From an uncultured cyanobacterium (lineage in GTDB: Bacteria > Cyanobacteriota > Vampirovibrionia > Vampirovibrionales > JAGQHJ01), in contig CALAJO010000071.1 in assembly GCA_937922745.1 (NCBI GenBank), positions 1 to 41,001 of the forward strand: a stretch of 41,001 bases of DNA, in the 5' to 3' direction. This document shows, in pieces, positions 21,759 through 29,664 of this stretch. The notes below the pieces were generated by a model, which saw only the letters and a list, made by a program, of their open reading frames with translations, was not told where the DNA came from and made no database searches. Positions within the stretch are counted from its first letter, which is position 1. Each line of letters starts with the position of its first letter. The position numbers and the translations under genes are program-made.

Positions 21759-23837
21759 ATGAACCGTCGCGGTTTTGCTGTTATTTTTTCCGGTTTGCTC
21801 ACATTATCCATGAGTTTGTTTCACCAGGACGCCTCTGCGGAAGTGCGTTATTTCCTCAAGTCCCCACAGGGCGAGGATGTACAGGTTTCCACCGTTAACC
21901 AGAAGCGCGAAGGCAACAGCCTGGTTATTTACACGCCGGAGTACGGCCCTTCCACCCGCACCAATCCTTATGGCGTTGAAGTTTCGGCGGAAAAAGTGCC
22001 GAATGCGAAGAACCGCTACCGGGTGAAGCAAGTCCGAAGCGTCTTTGAGTGTCAGAAGGAAGAAACTCTCGCTAATTGCGGCAATCTGGCCATCCCGGCG
22101 GATGGGGTCGTTTTATCCGCGACGGATAGCAAGCGCAACACACTATTGGAACAATTCAAACCCGGCGCGGAGTTTGAGCTGACGCCCGCTTTAACCTACA
22201 CCAGCACGGCCAAGCTGAACGTGACCAACCCAAACCCGCAGAATAACCCTGTTGGGGCCGGATTCCCCGGTTTTCGCGGCGGCAACCAGTTGATTATGTA
22301 CACCGGCGCGTTTGGCCAGCCTACTACGGGCACCAACGAATTCGGGTTTGAAGTAACCGTGAAGGACGGGCGCGTGGTAGAACATGGCGGCGCCAACAGC
22401 CTGATTCCTAAGGAGCCGTTCGATTATGTCCTCAGCGGCCACGGCAAGGCGCGGGAATGGTTGCTGCAAAACGCCCCAATCGGCAGCAAGGTCGAAATGC
22501 AGGGTGACCAGATCGTTAGCCATATTGACCGGGACACCTATCTCTACCAGTTGGATACAATGGTCAGCAAGATTCAAAACCTGCCGAAAGGCAAAATCCC
22601 GTACGAACTGGATTATCGCCTGGACATCCTGAAGCTGAGAAACCTGCAAATGACCGATCAGGATATTGCGCAGGAAGCCGTGGACTTGCAAAATGCGTTA
22701 CGCCCTTACCTGTGGGCCGCTTATCCCCCTGTTGCCTCTACTGCGCCCAGGGCCATCTGGCACCGTCCCAGCGAGTCCTCCACCAAGGAAATTGCCCATT
22801 CGCTGGATATGCTGAAAAAGGGTGGCTTTAACACCATCAACCTGGAAACTTACCTCCACGGGGATCCGATTTTTCCGTCCCAAACGTTTAAGAAATACAA
22901 CATCGCCCAGAAGCTGCCGTTCCAGTTGACCGACAGCAAGGGCGACCTGCTGAAAATCTGGCTGGATGAGGCGCATAAACGCGGCATGAAAGTCCATGTC
23001 TGGTTCCAGACGTTTTATGCCGGCAACACCCAGTACGATAAAACCAAGGGCTCCATCCTTAACGCCCATCCGGAATGGGCCAATATCCAGCGCTCCGCCT
23101 TGAATCAAGCCAGCCTGCCACCCTCAACCCTGGAGCCGGGTGCGTTCTTCCTGGATCCGGCCAACCCGGAAGCCCAACAGTTTGTCCTGGATCTGATTGA
23201 TGAGATCATCACCCGTTACCCGGTGGATGGCTTCCAGTTGGATTATATCCGCTATCCATCGAGTTTTCCGCCTAATAAGATTGCCTATGTCGCCACTTCC
23301 TGGGGCTATTCCCCGGCAGCGCGTCAGGCTTTCAAGGCCAAAACCGGCTTTGATCCCGCCGAAATTACGCCAACCGAGCATCCTCAACTTTGGGAAGAGT
23401 GGGCCCGGTTTAAAACCGCCCAAGTCGATGCCTTCGTCGAGAAAGCCCACGGCCTGATTAAATCCAGGCGGCCGCAAATGCCGATTTCAGCCGCCATTTT
23501 CCCCAGCCCGGCCGAGGCGCTGGAGCGCAAGCACCAGGATTGGCTGGGGTGGACGAAAAAGGGCTGGGTCGATTTCCTGGCGCCGATGACGCTGACCAGC
23601 TCGACGGAAGCAATTGCCATGGATACGGAACGGCTCAAAGAGATGACGGCTTTGCCGGTTGTCACAGGGATATTCGGCCCGTTTAACGGCAACAACCCCT
23701 CGGAAGTGGTGGAACAGGTGTACTCTGCCATGACCTCCGGGGCAACCGGGGTAACATTGTTCGATACGGCGCATCTGACGCAGAAAATGGCTGAGGCGCT
23801 CCGCTCGGGTATCTTCTCCACAAATCCCCAACCTTGA
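21759..23837 (+). CDS. Secreted family 10-like (GHL10, YngK/DUF187-type) glycosidase
   Basis: 692 aa. A Sec signal peptide (about residues 1-28, ending 'HQDASA') is followed by an N-terminal domain of about 230 residues ('NQLIMYTGAFGQPTTGTNEF', 'VLSGHGKAREWL'), like that seen in front of other GHL10 proteins. The C-terminal TIM barrel has 'HRPSESSTKEIAHSLDMLKK', 'GMKVHVWFQTF', 'GFQLDYIRYPSSF' (likely catalytic Asp) and a closing 'GVTLFDTAHL'. These proteins are thought to act on cell-wall or exopolysaccharide glycans; the substrate here is unknown. ATG 21759 has AGAGGG upstream with long spacing. It sits 44 bases after pepA and could be co-transcribed. Confidence 0.85.
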   Translation: MNRRGFAVIFSGLLTLSMSLFHQDASAEVRYFLKSPQGEDVQVSTVNQKREGNSLVIYTPEYGPSTRTNPYGVEVSAEKVPNAKNRYRVKQVRSVFECQKEETLANCGNLAIPADGVVLSATDSKRNTLLEQFKPGAEFELTPALTYTSTAKLNVTNPNPQNNPVGAGFPGFRGGNQLIMYTGAFGQPTTGTNEFGFEVTVKDGRVVEHGGANSLIPKEPFDYVLSGHGKAREWLLQNAPIGSKVEMQGDQIVSHIDRDTYLYQLDTMVSKIQNLPKGKIPYELDYRLDILKLRNLQMTDQDIAQEAVDLQNALRPYLWAAYPPVASTAPRAIWHRPSESSTKEIAHSLDMLKKGGFNTINLETYLHGDPIFPSQTFKKYNIAQKLPFQLTDSKGDLLKIWLDEAHKRGMKVHVWFQTFYAGNTQYDKTKGSILNAHPEWANIQRSALNQASLPPSTLEPGAFFLDPANPEAQQFVLDLIDEIITRYPVDGFQLDYIRYPSSFPPNKIAYVATSWGYSPAARQAFKAKTGFDPAEITPTEHPQLWEEWARFKTAQVDAFVEKAHGLIKSRRPQMPISAAIFPSPAEALERKHQDWLGWTKKGWVDFLAPMTLTSSTEAIAMDTERLKEMTALPVVTGIFGPFNGNNPSEVVEQVYSAMTSGATGVTLFDTAHLTQKMAEALRSGIFSTNPQP

Positions 23838-23840
23838 CGC

Positions 23841-23869
23841 TTACCACCTTTGCAGAATACCGCTATAAT
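23841..23869 (+). promoter_or_regulatory. Putative promoter before the 101-aa gene
   Basis: TTACCA (23841-23846), a 17-nt spacer and a consensus TATAAT (23864-23869), just after the GHL10 stop. It supports separate transcription of the small downstream gene. Confidence 0.6.
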
Positions 23870-23908
23870 AAAACCAATCAGGCGGATTAGGTGAAAGGTT
23901 AGAGTTTC

Positions 23909-24214
23909 GTGTACCAACATTGCCGGTGGTATGATCCGTATCCGGGGCTGGCTTTCGTGCTAAAGCTGCTCCAGTTGATGCCGCGCGACCAGCAGGCAAT
24001 GATGGGCCAGCGGTTGAACCGCTACCTGGATTACCGCTCCATCCCAAAGCAGAGTCCCTGCCAGTATGCCGGGCATCGCTGGTATGATGACGTGCCTGTA
24101 CTGGTTGCCGGGTTGGAGCGCCTGAAGCGATCCCCTCAGCCGGTGATTCACCAAAGTACGGATTTCCTGCTCAAGCAGATCGAAGAAAACCAGTTTTCGG
24201 TTCGCTGCGCCTAA
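23909..24214 (+). CDS. Conserved-looking hypothetical protein, 101 aa
   Basis: 101 aa, GTG start, basic, helical, with two 'RWYD' motifs (residues 6-9 and about 57-60), each followed by a hydrophobic helix, which suggests an internal duplication. Small 'RWYD-x-(Y/H)P' proteins occur in other bacteria without a known function. It has its own promoter-like sequence upstream. It ends 2 bases from the convergent hemW stop. No signal peptide or TM segment. Confidence 0.6.
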   Translation: MYQHCRWYDPYPGLAFVLKLLQLMPRDQQAMMGQRLNRYLDYRSIPKQSPCQYAGHRWYDDVPVLVAGLERLKRSPQPVIHQSTDFLLKQIEENQFSVRCA

Positions 24215-24216
24215 GC

Positions 24217-25335
24217 TTAATCCATAAAAGCCGATAAAATATCATTACTCACCGGGATGGCCTTGGGATCCAGCTTTAAAAAACCATCTTCCAGATGCAG
24301 ATAACCCGTATCCAGGTAGCGTTGGATTCGGGGGAGATACTGTTTCTCAAAATCAACCGAATATCGGCGTTCCAATTCCACGATGCTCACCCCGGCACGC
24401 TTTCGTAACCCAAAGATGAGCGCATTCTCAAGCTGTTCCTGCGGGGTGCAGAAATGGTTTTCAACCCGCAGTATTGGGTTCGTTTGGTAATGTTGTAAGT
24501 TCCGGGCGTTTTCATACCGAACCTGGTTGATGTAGCCATGCGCACTGACGCCAAACCCCCAGAATTCGTTGTTATCCCAGTAGTTCAGGTTGTGTCTGGA
24601 TTCAAAGCCGGGTTTGGAGAGGTTGCTGATTTCATAAAGCTGGAAGCCTTGCTGGGCTAAATAATTGACCGCGAACTCGTACATATCCACCGTGTCTTCA
24701 TCCATGGGCAAGGCCATACGCCCTTGCCGAATGAGTGTATCCAGGGCCGTGTCTTCCTCCACCTTCAGGCCGTACATCGAAATATGCTCAATGGGGAGTT
24801 GAACTGCCTGACTCAAAGTATCTTGCCAGGTTTCCATCGTTTGCTCCGGAATGCCGTACATCAAGTCGATGGAGATATTTTGGAACCCCGCAGTCCGAAC
24901 CTGATCCAGGAACCGGAATACCTGATCCCGTGAATGGACGCGAGAGAGACGTTTCAATTCATTCGGCTGGAGTGACTGCACCCCAATGCTAAGCCGGTTA
25001 ACCCCAGTTTGCCGGTAGTCCGAAGGTAAAGACGCCATGCCTTCCGGATTGGCTTCCAGCGTGATTTCCGCATCCGGCGCAAATGGGGCAAACGATTGCA
25101 ACAGCGAGAGAAGGCTTGCAATCTCTTCCGCAGGAAACAGGGCAGGCGTTCCCCCCCCCAGGTAGATTGTCCGGATTGGGCTACAGTGGGTTGCCTGGCC
25201 CAGGTAATGCGCTATCTCCTGCTTCAGGGCATTCAAGTACGCCTGCCGGCGATCTTCCGTTGCTTTGAGTTCTACGTAAAAATCGCAATAAATGCAGTGG
25301 GACAGGCAGAACGGCAGATGGATATAGATGAACAA
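24217..25335 (-). CDS. hemW: HemW-like radical SAM heme chaperone (coproporphyrinogen oxidase-like)
   Basis: 372 aa. The radical SAM cluster motif CxxxCxxC is in 'FCLSHCIYC' (Cys10, 14, 17), with 'YLGGGTPALF' (GGGTP) and 'NRLSIGVQSL' as in HemW/HemN. HemW lacks the extra N-terminal residues needed by true HemN oxidases, and this protein likewise begins right at 'MFIYIHLPFC', so heme insertion is more likely than oxidation. Start is TTG at 25335: AGGA lies 9 nt upstream and the family N-terminus fits exactly. It begins 16 bases after the M32 peptidase stop. Confidence 0.9.
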   Translation of the reverse strand: MFIYIHLPFCLSHCIYCDFYVELKATEDRRQAYLNALKQEIAHYLGQATHCSPIRTIYLGGGTPALFPAEEIASLLSLLQSFAPFAPDAEITLEANPEGMASLPSDYRQTGVNRLSIGVQSLQPNELKRLSRVHSRDQVFRFLDQVRTAGFQNISIDLMYGIPEQTMETWQDTLSQAVQLPIEHISMYGLKVEEDTALDTLIRQGRMALPMDEDTVDMYEFAVNYLAQQGFQLYEISNLSKPGFESRHNLNYWDNNEFWGFGVSAHGYINQVRYENARNLQHYQTNPILRVENHFCTPQEQLENALIFGLRKRAGVSIVELERRYSVDFEKQYLPRIQRYLDTGYLHLEDGFLKLDPKAIPVSNDILSAFMD

Positions 25336-25351
25336 GCAGTTTTTCCTGACT

Positions 25352-26896
25352 TTAGGCTAACGCCGGGGCCGTTTGCGCGGTTGACCGCTGAAACTGGTAA
25401 ATCTCCCCGTACTTGTTCCACAAATAATCCACGAAGTATTGCGCATTAAGCGGCTCGCCCGTAACACGACGGACGATTTCCTCCGGTAGCTCCGCCCGGC
25501 TGTAACGATGGATCTTCTCATTCAGCCACTGCTTCAGCGCCTTGAAATTGCCCTTGGCAATCTGGTCTTCCAGGCTGGGAATTTCCTTTTTGGCCTGGTT
25601 GTAAAACTGTACGGAATACAGGTTGCCCAAGGTGTAAGTGGGGAAATAGCCGAACATGCCGCCGGACCAATGGACGTCCTGCAACGCGCCAAGGGCATCA
25701 TTGGGAGGCGTAATACCAAAATACTCCTGCATTTTGCGGCTCCACAACGCCGGGATGTCTTCCACTTCAATTCGGCCTTCGATCAAGTCTTTTTCAATTT
25801 CGTAACGCAGCAGGATATGGAGGTTATAGGTTGCCTCGTCGGATTCCACCCGGATGAACGAAGGCTGGGAGCGATTTATCGCCTGGTAAAACTGATTCAG
25901 CGTGATACTCCCCAACTGCCGCGGAAACGCTTTACGCAGCTTGGGCAGGAAATACTTCCAGAAAGGCCGGCTGCGGCCAATCACGTTTTCCCACATCCGG
26001 GACTGCGATTCGTGAATGCCCAATGATGCGCCGCCCGTCAGGGGCGTTCTGGCCAAGGCGCTGTCCACTCCCTGCTCGTAAAGGCCATGGCCCGCTTCGT
26101 GAATGGTGGAAAACAGGCATGAGAGTAAGTCATCCTTAAACACGCGGGTTGTCAGCCGCACATCCCCCATGCCAATGCCGGAGCAGAACGGGTGCGGGGC
26201 CTTATCCAGACGCCCGCTTTCCAGATCGAAGCCCATGCGCTGGATCACCATTTCGCTGAACTGCCATTGCTTCTCCACGTTAGAAACCCGCTTGAGCATG
26301 CTCACATCTGGCTTTACCGGCGATTCGCTGATCGCTTTGACCAGGGCGATCAATTCCGGCTTCAAATTGGCAAACAGGGCATCAACCTGCTCTGTCGTCA
26401 GCCCAGGTTCGTATAAATCCATTAGGGCGTTGTAAGGCGACCCTTGATAACCGAGCGCATCGGCCATCTGACGGTTCAGCCGAACAATCTCCCTTAAAAC
26501 GGGGGCAAATTGCTGAAAGTCATTGGCCCTTCGCGCGTCCACCCAGATTTTATGGGCTTTGGCCGTTGTTTCTGTCATCTCCTGCACCAGGGAAACGGGC
26601 AGCTTTTTGGCCCGGTCGTATTCCTTGCCGATTTCCCGAACGATGGCCTGGTCAAGCCATTCCAGCTGTTGGAACATCTTTGTGTCTCGCAATTGGGCCA
26701 GAAGTTCACCCATTTGCGCCGAGGTCATCATATTATGGGATAGTTTGGACAGGGTTGCCAGTTGCTTGGCGCGTCCTTCGGAACCATTTTCCGGCATATA
26801 GGTTTCCATGTCCCAGCCCAGTAAATGCTGTGCGCTGTTGAGATCCTGAATTTCCCCCACCAATTCACGTAACGCCGCCAGTTCTTTCACTGCCAT
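25352..26896 (-). CDS. M32 family metallocarboxypeptidase (Taq type)
   Basis: 514 aa, normal for M32. The zinc motif HEAGH is at 266-270 and the third ligand Glu296 is in 'GIHESQSRMWEN'. The N-terminal 'GWDMETYMPENG' and C-terminal 'PTYTLGNLYSVQFY' are also family marks. It removes C-terminal residues from peptides in the cytosol. ATG 26896 has AGAGGG 8 nt upstream. It probably shares a transcript with hemW. Confidence 0.94.
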   Translation of the reverse strand: MAVKELAALRELVGEIQDLNSAQHLLGWDMETYMPENGSEGRAKQLATLSKLSHNMMTSAQMGELLAQLRDTKMFQQLEWLDQAIVREIGKEYDRAKKLPVSLVQEMTETTAKAHKIWVDARRANDFQQFAPVLREIVRLNRQMADALGYQGSPYNALMDLYEPGLTTEQVDALFANLKPELIALVKAISESPVKPDVSMLKRVSNVEKQWQFSEMVIQRMGFDLESGRLDKAPHPFCSGIGMGDVRLTTRVFKDDLLSCLFSTIHEAGHGLYEQGVDSALARTPLTGGASLGIHESQSRMWENVIGRSRPFWKYFLPKLRKAFPRQLGSITLNQFYQAINRSQPSFIRVESDEATYNLHILLRYEIEKDLIEGRIEVEDIPALWSRKMQEYFGITPPNDALGALQDVHWSGGMFGYFPTYTLGNLYSVQFYNQAKKEIPSLEDQIAKGNFKALKQWLNEKIHRYSRAELPEEIVRRVTGEPLNAQYFVDYLWNKYGEIYQFQRSTAQTAPALA

Positions 26897-26989
26897 CCGC
26901 TTGCCCTCTCATCCTAAAAACGATAACGGTTGATGTTTATTTTAACCTTAAAGTCCTATCAACAACAGTAGGTGAAACAGAAAGGAAGA

Positions 26990-29422
26990 TTACTCGCGTC
27001 CGAATTGCCAGACATTGTCCTGGCCCAGATGCTCTGCGGCGTGTTCGGCGCTCTGGTCGGACGCAATGGCCAGTTCGTTACGGGCAATGTCCGCTGGGGC
27101 CAGGCCCACATTCTGAAGGGTTAAAGGCGTTAAGTCCGGATAGAAGGGCTTAACGTGGGGAACCACACCGGGAAACTGGGTATTGCCCTTGCGAAGCTGG
27201 TTGAATAGACCGGATTGGGTGCTGACCGGCTGGGACTCCAGCTTTTTCTTGTCCGCCTCATATTTCAGCTTGTTTTCAATCTTGGTGGGATTGCCGAAGA
27301 TGGCGTGGGAAATCTTTCTGCCGACGGTGCTGAACAGACCGCCCACCACCAAACCGGGAATCAGAAGTTCGGAAAGGAAACCGCCAACCGTTGGCAGGAA
27401 GCCCAGCATCCGCTTGTTCATGATCCGGCCGACAATTGGGTTTCGAATTAATAAGCCCAAGTCGGAGATAAAATTTTGCCCAATCTGGAAGCCCAGGTAG
27501 CCGCCAATGCCCGCAGACAGGTTTTCGAACAGGCTGGCCCAACGGCTCTCTTTTGGCGAGCGGAAGAAGCCCAGGAAACCAAAACCAAAGATACCAAGGC
27601 TCACAACCAAACGGTTCAGCATGGGAGAGCCGTTCTTTGCGGCCATCTTGCTTACATCGCCATTAAAGATGCGGCGCAACGTATGGAAGAAACGGGCGAC
27701 AAAACGACCAACAGGGCCTATTTTCCGGCTGCGCAGGTAATTCATAAACTGGTGTTCGTTGGTCAGCAGTTCGGTGTAATTGCGCTCGATAAAGCTGGCG
27801 CGCTTGGTAAACCCGGCGAGCAGCCCGCGCAGCTTGCCGGCGACACCATTCTGCTGCATCTTGTTGATGATATGGTGCTTGCGGAAGTGGCGATTCACCT
27901 GGCCCAAGGTTACTTTGGAGGCATTGGCCTCATCCAGCTTCAGGTCGTCCAGGCGGCCAACCAGCTTTTGCCCGGAGTGCTTCAGGTGTTCCCACACGGG
28001 TTTGTAATTGATTTCCTTTTTCATCGCATCCCGGATGGCGCTGGCGGAGGCATTTTCACTTAAGCCCAGGGCTTTCGCCAGGGACTTTTTCAACGCTTCG
28101 TTGCCTTGCTTGCCGGAACTGTTGAGCAGGGCCTTTAAGTTATGGCTATACTGATCGCTGACATGCTTTGCATCTTTAACATACTGGCTTAAGAAGGCAT
28201 CCAGTTGTTGGGCCAGGTTATCCGGCACCTTGCCGCCGGTTTTTGCCAGAAAGCGCAGCCGATCCAGCAACATTTCCTTCTGGGCCAGCTTATCCAGTTG
28301 CTGCAAGGTCATCTGCGAGCCATTACCCCGGAAGTACTCCACAACACCCTTGGGCAACATTTGCGAAACCTGTTGGCGAATACCCTGCGGCACCAGGTTA
28401 ATGATGGGATTAATCAGGGAGCGGCGGAAGAAGCCACCCTCGGTTTCCTTGCGAACCAGATCCTGGATGCGCTCCGGCAGGAAGTGGACGGGGCTGCTGT
28501 CGAATGCCTGGGAGATTTCCCAGTAATGGCGCGCGCCCTGGATATGGGACAGCACATTGGGATGTTGACGCAGCAGGGTTTTTAAATCCTTGGAGTTGCC
28601 CATGATGAAATCGCGGACGTTTTGCGGGATGCCGTTACTAACGGCATTCGTGAGGCTCTTGGGCAGGTTTTTCTCCAGCGTGCGGAAGAACGGGCGAATA
28701 TGCTTGCGCTGGAAGTTGCCGGTTCGGGTAATATAATGCCCTTTATCGCCAAAATAGGTGCGATAGTAATTTTCGCGGATTTCATCCGGTTTGAATTGCA
28801 CATCCAGCCGTTTCCACGTGCTAAAGGGCTTATTGGGCGCATCCGGCTTGGCCAGGTTTTTATTCCAGGTATCGTTCATGTTTTGGATGGGTTTTTGCTG
28901 TTCCAGCCAGCGCAGGAATTGCTCCATCGCGCTGCCTTTGCTGGTGGTCAGCATGTCGGTTTCCATAAACTTGTTAATGGCCCAACTGGAGCCTAAACCC
29001 ATCACGGTGGCCAGGATACCGGTTTTAATCAGGTTGCTGGGCTTAAAGTCCGACATACCGGGCGGCATCATCATCGGCATACCCGCCATTGGCTGCATGC
29101 CAGGCATGCCCGCCATGCCCATCATCATCTGGTTTAATTGCTCCGGGCTGATTTTACCCTCTCTCGCCAGTTGGTCGATCTCGGCCATCTGCTTCATAAA
29201 TTGCGGATCCCGCATCAGTTGCATGGCCTGGTTCAATGCTTCCGGCGGCACCTGGCTTTGCAGGGCCTTAAACTGATCCGGGGTAAGCCCCATGGCGCTG
29301 ATTAAACTTTGCGTCGCCGGGTCATTCCCAGGGACGGGCGCAACGGCCTGTTGCGGATTGGGCTGCTGTGGCTGCGGCATCAACCGCGGCGCCATAGGGC
29401 CGTATCCGGGCATCGGTTGCAT
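26990..29422 (-). CDS. Large membrane-associated protein of unknown function (810 aa)
   Basis: 810 aa, no family recognised. The N-terminus is Pro/Gln/Met-rich, with a Met/Gly/Pro low-complexity run (about residues 95-120), followed by one hydrophobic helix ('KTGILATVMGLGSSWAINKF'). A basic, helix-rich region of some 450 residues follows. Three or four hydrophobic Gly-rich segments near the C-terminus ('SLGIFGFGFLGFF', 'IGGYLGFQIGQNF', 'LLIPGLVVGGLFSTVG') could insert in a membrane. Start choice: ATG at 29422 has AGAGGA 6 nt upstream; the ATG eight codons earlier (29446) has only a distant AAGGA. It is divergent from the mannosidase. It probably forms a scaffold or envelope-associated structure, but that is a guess. 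Confidence 0.75.
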   Translation of the reverse strand: MQPMPGYGPMAPRLMPQPQQPNPQQAVAPVPGNDPATQSLISAMGLTPDQFKALQSQVPPEALNQAMQLMRDPQFMKQMAEIDQLAREGKISPEQLNQMMMGMAGMPGMQPMAGMPMMMPPGMSDFKPSNLIKTGILATVMGLGSSWAINKFMETDMLTTSKGSAMEQFLRWLEQQKPIQNMNDTWNKNLAKPDAPNKPFSTWKRLDVQFKPDEIRENYYRTYFGDKGHYITRTGNFQRKHIRPFFRTLEKNLPKSLTNAVSNGIPQNVRDFIMGNSKDLKTLLRQHPNVLSHIQGARHYWEISQAFDSSPVHFLPERIQDLVRKETEGGFFRRSLINPIINLVPQGIRQQVSQMLPKGVVEYFRGNGSQMTLQQLDKLAQKEMLLDRLRFLAKTGGKVPDNLAQQLDAFLSQYVKDAKHVSDQYSHNLKALLNSSGKQGNEALKKSLAKALGLSENASASAIRDAMKKEINYKPVWEHLKHSGQKLVGRLDDLKLDEANASKVTLGQVNRHFRKHHIINKMQQNGVAGKLRGLLAGFTKRASFIERNYTELLTNEHQFMNYLRSRKIGPVGRFVARFFHTLRRIFNGDVSKMAAKNGSPMLNRLVVSLGIFGFGFLGFFRSPKESRWASLFENLSAGIGGYLGFQIGQNFISDLGLLIRNPIVGRIMNKRMLGFLPTVGGFLSELLIPGLVVGGLFSTVGRKISHAIFGNPTKIENKLKYEADKKKLESQPVSTQSGLFNQLRKGNTQFPGVVPHVKPFYPDLTPLTLQNVGLAPADIARNELAIASDQSAEHAAEHLGQDNVWQFGRE

Positions 29423-29588
29423 GTTGAGTCCTCTGGAATACACCATGACGAGTTACGTCCTTTTAAGATTTCCCCCTGTGCATTCGTATAAAGCGTCCTC
29501 AAGATTTTTTTGGACGGGAAAGCGTTGTGATTCAATCGAATTTTTTCATTTCTTAACAATTATACGGCAACATGCCCGCCTTGTAGAA

Positions 29589-29625
29589 TTGGCTGTAACC
29601 CCCTGGCAGTGATATGGATTATGAT
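29589..29625 (+). promoter_or_regulatory. Possible promoter before the mannosidase gene
   Basis: TTGGCT (29589-29594), an 18-nt spacer and TATGGA (29613-29618), with an alternative TATGAT at 29620-29625. Weak match. Confidence 0.3.
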
Positions 29626-29664
29626 GGTGGAAAGGTTGATTATTGAGAGAAAGCAGGCAAGCCG

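Noticed and set aside
27476-28063. 195-codon + strand frame opposite the 810-aa gene
   Set aside because: Antisense shadow with no Shine-Dalgarno site or recognisable domain.
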